This document shows, one piece after another, positions 31,979 through 34,432 of a stretch of 34,432 bases of DNA. The translations under genes were made by a program, and so were the position numbers. Source of the stretch: Caulobacter sp. HMWF025. GTDB taxonomy: Bacteria; Pseudomonadota; Alphaproteobacteria; Caulobacterales; Caulobacteraceae. Within the stretch, counting starts at the first letter, position 1. Every line of letters begins with the position of its first letter. The stretch covers positions 1 to 34,432 of the forward strand of contig NZ_QAII01000013.1 of assembly GCF_003060965.1 (NCBI RefSeq), written 5' to 3'. The notes under the pieces were generated by a model. It ran no database searches, had not been told where the DNA came from, and saw only the letters and a list, made by a program, of their open reading frames with translations.

Positions 31979-32935
31979 CTATTGGCCCCAATTGATATTG
32001 AAGGTCACCCTTCGGACCAGTTTCAAGTCGTCCACCAGAGCCAGCGCCGCCTTGCCTAGATCGCTCGCTACACCAAGATCTGTTTTACAGTCTTTCAGAC
32101 TTCCATCGCCCGTCCAGCCGCAGTTGACATTCACGCCAGAGGGCGAAAAATCGATCAAATCCCGATGCGGGCTTTTTTCTCGCAAATATATCGCTGCATC
32201 GCCCCAATACTGGACCATTCCCATCGCGCGCAACTCGGCCATGCTCCCGTATTTGGGATCAACCCAACGCTCGGCGCGCGCTACAAGACGATCCTTCCTC
32301 ATCTCTGAAAATGAACCGTTGTTGAGGGTAAACGAAAGTCTGGGCTCCAGAGTCTCGATATCGACTTGATATGCGCTCTGCGCCAAAGCCTTAGCGGCGG
32401 CTCCAAACCCCTGCCCCATCGGACCTTCAGCATCTACGACGCAGTCTCGTGCCAGACCCTTGCCGACTGTGGGCGCCTCGCAAGTCAAGGTCGCCATTCC
32501 AATGTCGTCTGCCCCGGCCGGACGAGCGGCCTCAACAACAGCAAGGCTTGGCGGTCTGACAGGCTCGGGAAATACCTTCGAGTCCGGGACTGAGAACCGG
32601 AACGCCTTGTAGATGGGCTGGCCAACCACCTTTTCGAGTTCGGCCCCATTCAGTGCCACGCGAAGTGCGGGGGCTAGCTTCAAGGCCGCCCAGTCGAAAC
32701 CGAAAGCCGGTGGGTTTACCCCCACGACCTCGCAGTCTCCCAGCGTCGCGTCGGCCTTAATGGTGCACCGGATACGTGCCCAGCCGCTGACCTCCATACG
32801 CTGGGCACGATCAGGATAGTAGGCCGACACCTCGACCGTCGAGATAACCGGCACATCCACCCGCGGCTGCTCGGCGCGAGCTGTGTTTGCGGCTGCCAAG
32901 AGAAGCACGACCAATGCCCGCGCAAGAAACTTCAT
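31979..32935 (-). CDS. Secreted protein with three TonB C-terminal-like modules (copy A)
   Basis: The 318-residue protein has a signal peptide (residues 1-21, ending ARA) with GGGAG upstream of ATG 32935. It has three modules with Cys pairs C57/C68, C152/C165 and C272/C283, the same spacings (11, 13, 11) as in the paralogue at 30603, and it ends [15 protein letters not shown]. Base composition in the middle (about 32080-32420) is richer in A+T than the surroundings, so this copy may have a separate origin or be under less codon constraint. It is upstream of mgsA and downstream of prfC. Confidence 0.8.
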   Translation of the reverse strand: MKFLARALVVLLLAAANTARAEQPRVDVPVISTVEVSAYYPDRAQRMEVSGWARIRCTIKADATLGDCEVVGVNPPAFGFDWAALKLAPALRVALNGAELEKVVGQPIYKAFRFSVPDSKVFPEPVRPPSLAVVEAARPAGADDIGMATLTCEAPTVGKGLARDCVVDAEGPMGQGFGAAAKALAQSAYQVDIETLEPRLSFTLNNGSFSEMRKDRLVARAERWVDPKYGSMAELRAMGMVQYWGDAAIYLREKSPHRDLIDFSPSGVNVNCGWTGDGSLKDCKTDLGVASDLGKAALALVDDLKLVRRVTFNINWGQ

Positions 32936-32970
32936 GGCTCCCTCATTGTCCGCAAAGTAGTGGCTAAACC

Positions 32971-34431
32971 CTAACCCCGTTCCTTCGTCCGCTCGAACTT
33001 CACCTTCGCAAACCGTTCGGCGACATAGCCGATTTCCCAGGACGACTTGCCCAGGAAGACCGGCTGGTTGTCGATGTCCTCGCCCATCTGGGTGCGGTGC
33101 TTGTTCACGAAGTCCTCGACATCGGCGCGCTCGCCGGTCAGCCAGCGGGCCTCGGCATAGGGGCTGGCCTCGAAGATACAGTCGAGCTGGTACTCGTTGG
33201 CCAGACGGTCGGCCATGACCTCGAACTGCAGCTGGCCGACGGCCCCGACGATGAAGTCCGAGCCGATCATCGGGCGGAACAGCTGGGTGACGCCCTCCTC
33301 GGCCAGCCCCTCCAGGGCCTTCTTCAGGTGCTTGGCCTTCAGCGGATCCTTGACCCGCACGCGGCGCAGGATTTCCGGCGCGAAGTTGGGCAGGCCGGCA
33401 AAGCGCAGGGTGCCGCTCTCCGACAGGCTGTCGCCCACCCGCAGCACGCCGTGGTTGGGAATGCCGATCACGTCGCCGGCAAAGGCGTCTTCGGCCAGTT
33501 CGCGATCGCTGGCGAAGAACATGATCGGCGCATTGACGCTCATCGACTTGCCGGTGTTCTGGGCCTTCAGCTTCATGCCGCGCGTGAAGCGGCCGCTGGT
33601 CAGGCGCAGGAAGGCGATCCGGTCGCGGTGATTGGGGTCCATATTGGCCTGGACCTTGAAGACAAAGCCCGAGACCTCGGGATCACCCGGCGCGACATGG
33701 GTCTCGCCCCCCGAACGCAGGGCCCTCGCCGGCTTGGGCGGCGGCGCATAGGCCCCGATGCCGGCCAGCAGTTCGGCGACCCCGAAATGGCGCAGGGCCG
33801 AGCCGAAGAACACCGGCGTCATGTGGCCCTCGAGGAAGCTCTGGACGTCGAACGGCTTGGCGGCCTCGGAGACCAGCATGGCCCCCTCCTCGACCTCGGC
33901 CTGTTCCTCGGGGTCGAGGAAGCGGCTGATGGCGTTGGAGTTCAGGGCGACCGGGTCCGGATGGCCCTCGTCGTCGGTCGAGCTCTTCTTGGCATAGGGA
34001 ATGAACTTCTGGGCCCGCAGGTCCAGCATGCCCTTGAAGCGGCCGCCCGACCCGGCCGGCCAGAACAGCGGCGCGGGGTCCAGGGCCAGCTTGGACGAGA
34101 CCTCGTCCAGCAGCTCGAACGGATCCTGGGCCTCGCGGTCCATCTTGTTGATGAAGGTGATGATCGGAATGTCGCGCAGGCGGCAGACCTCGAACAGCTT
34201 CAGGGTCTGGGGCTCGATGCCCTTGGCGGCATCCAGCACCATGATCGCCGCATCGGCAGCGGTCAGGGTGCGATAGGTGTCTTCCGAGAAGTCTTCGTGG
34301 CCCGGCGTGTCGAGCAGGTTGAACATCAGACCGTCGTGGTCGAAGGTCATCACCGAGGCCGAGACCGAAATGCCGCGCTCGCGCTCGATCTTCATCCAGT
34401 CGGACTGGGTGCGGCGGGTCTGGCCGCGGGC
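32971..34431 (-). CDS. prfC: Peptide chain release factor 3 (5' end outside window)
   Basis: The frame is open to the window edge and gives 486 residues, so about 40 N-terminal residues (with the P-loop) are missing. RF3 is the GTPase that recycles RF1 and RF2 after peptide release. Visible motifs are SDWMKIERERGISV (switch I), the G3 DTPGHEDFSEDTYRTL, and the G4 NKMD. The later parts match RF3 (FRPMIGSDFIVGAVGQLQFEVMADRL, ANEYQLDC), rather than EF-G. It lies upstream of the TonB-like gene at 31979-32935, with a 35-base gap, so read-through is possible. Confidence 0.96.
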   Translation of the reverse strand, partial: ARGQTRRTQSDWMKIERERGISVSASVMTFDHDGLMFNLLDTPGHEDFSEDTYRTLTAADAAIMVLDAAKGIEPQTLKLFEVCRLRDIPIITFINKMDREAQDPFELLDEVSSKLALDPAPLFWPAGSGGRFKGMLDLRAQKFIPYAKKSSTDDEGHPDPVALNSNAISRFLDPEEQAEVEEGAMLVSEAAKPFDVQSFLEGHMTPVFFGSALRHFGVAELLAGIGAYAPPPKPARALRSGGETHVAPGDPEVSGFVFKVQANMDPNHRDRIAFLRLTSGRFTRGMKLKAQNTGKSMSVNAPIMFFASDRELAEDAFAGDVIGIPNHGVLRVGDSLSESGTLRFAGLPNFAPEILRRVRVKDPLKAKHLKKALEGLAEEGVTQLFRPMIGSDFIVGAVGQLQFEVMADRLANEYQLDCIFEASPYAEARWLTGERADVEDFVNKHRTQMGEDIDNQPVFLGKSSWEIGYVAERFAKVKFERTKERG

Positions 34432-34432
34432 C

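Overview
The window is high-GC chromosomal DNA of an alphaproteobacterium, most likely a member of Caulobacterales (Caulobacter, Phenylobacterium or Brevundimonas type). The evidence is the strong G/C third-position bias, the gene content (TonB-dependent receptor, COQ7, GluQ, M1 peptidase, TlpA-argH-lysA order), and an intergenic region with a perfect TTAA-N7-TTAA CtrA box plus TTAACCAT half sites beside a sigma-54 promoter. There is no sign of a prophage, insertion sequence, integron or CRISPR array. It looks like ordinary core and lineage-specific chromosome, so the interesting points are small ones.

Layout. 1-6.2 kb: the 3' end of a large, probably carbohydrate-active enzyme, a GlcG/HbpS-type secreted protein, an AmpD-like amidase, a DJ-1/PfpI protein, MsrB and a glutathione-S-transferase-like protein. 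6.3-10.6 kb: a TonB-dependent receptor, tRNA-Leu(CAA), a P1/NylC-type N-terminal nucleophile hydrolase and a convergent MarR regulator. 10.8-13.0 kb: a His/Cys-rich membrane protein and small conserved proteins (DUF3606, DUF3297). 13.2-17.5 kb: an overlapping YqaA-DsbB-COQ7 operon, an M1 metallopeptidase and a VanZ-like protein preceded by a perfect hairpin. 17.5-20.3 kb: small hypothetical proteins, an HNH endonuclease, an AlkA-type glycosylase and a Gre factor. 20.5-26.7 kb: a 36-residue membrane microprotein divergent from a TetR-gluQ pair across three direct repeats, then TlpA-GNAT divergent from argH-lipoprotein-lysA.

At 26.67-27.47 kb there is an 806-base gene-free tract that starts with nested REP-like hairpins. 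At 27.5-30.1 kb a short TonB-C-like protein and a helical-repeat protein are followed by the CtrA/sigma-54 intergenic region. That region leads into a frameshifted gene for an RNase H-fold protein in which all three catalytic acidic residues align with alanine. At 30.1-34.4 kb the minus strand carries prfC (5' end cut by the window edge), two three-module TonB-C-like secreted paralogues flanking methylglyoxal synthase (mgsA), and a lipoprotein.

How the genes fit together: several products act in envelope redox and the periplasm (DsbB, TlpA, MsrB, and Cys-paired TonB-C-like proteins). The best candidates for something undescribed are the catalytically dead RNase H-like protein under apparent flagellar or cell-cycle control, the mgsA cluster with paired-cysteine modules, and the TetR/microprotein locus. 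All calls come from reading the sequence; no database search was run.
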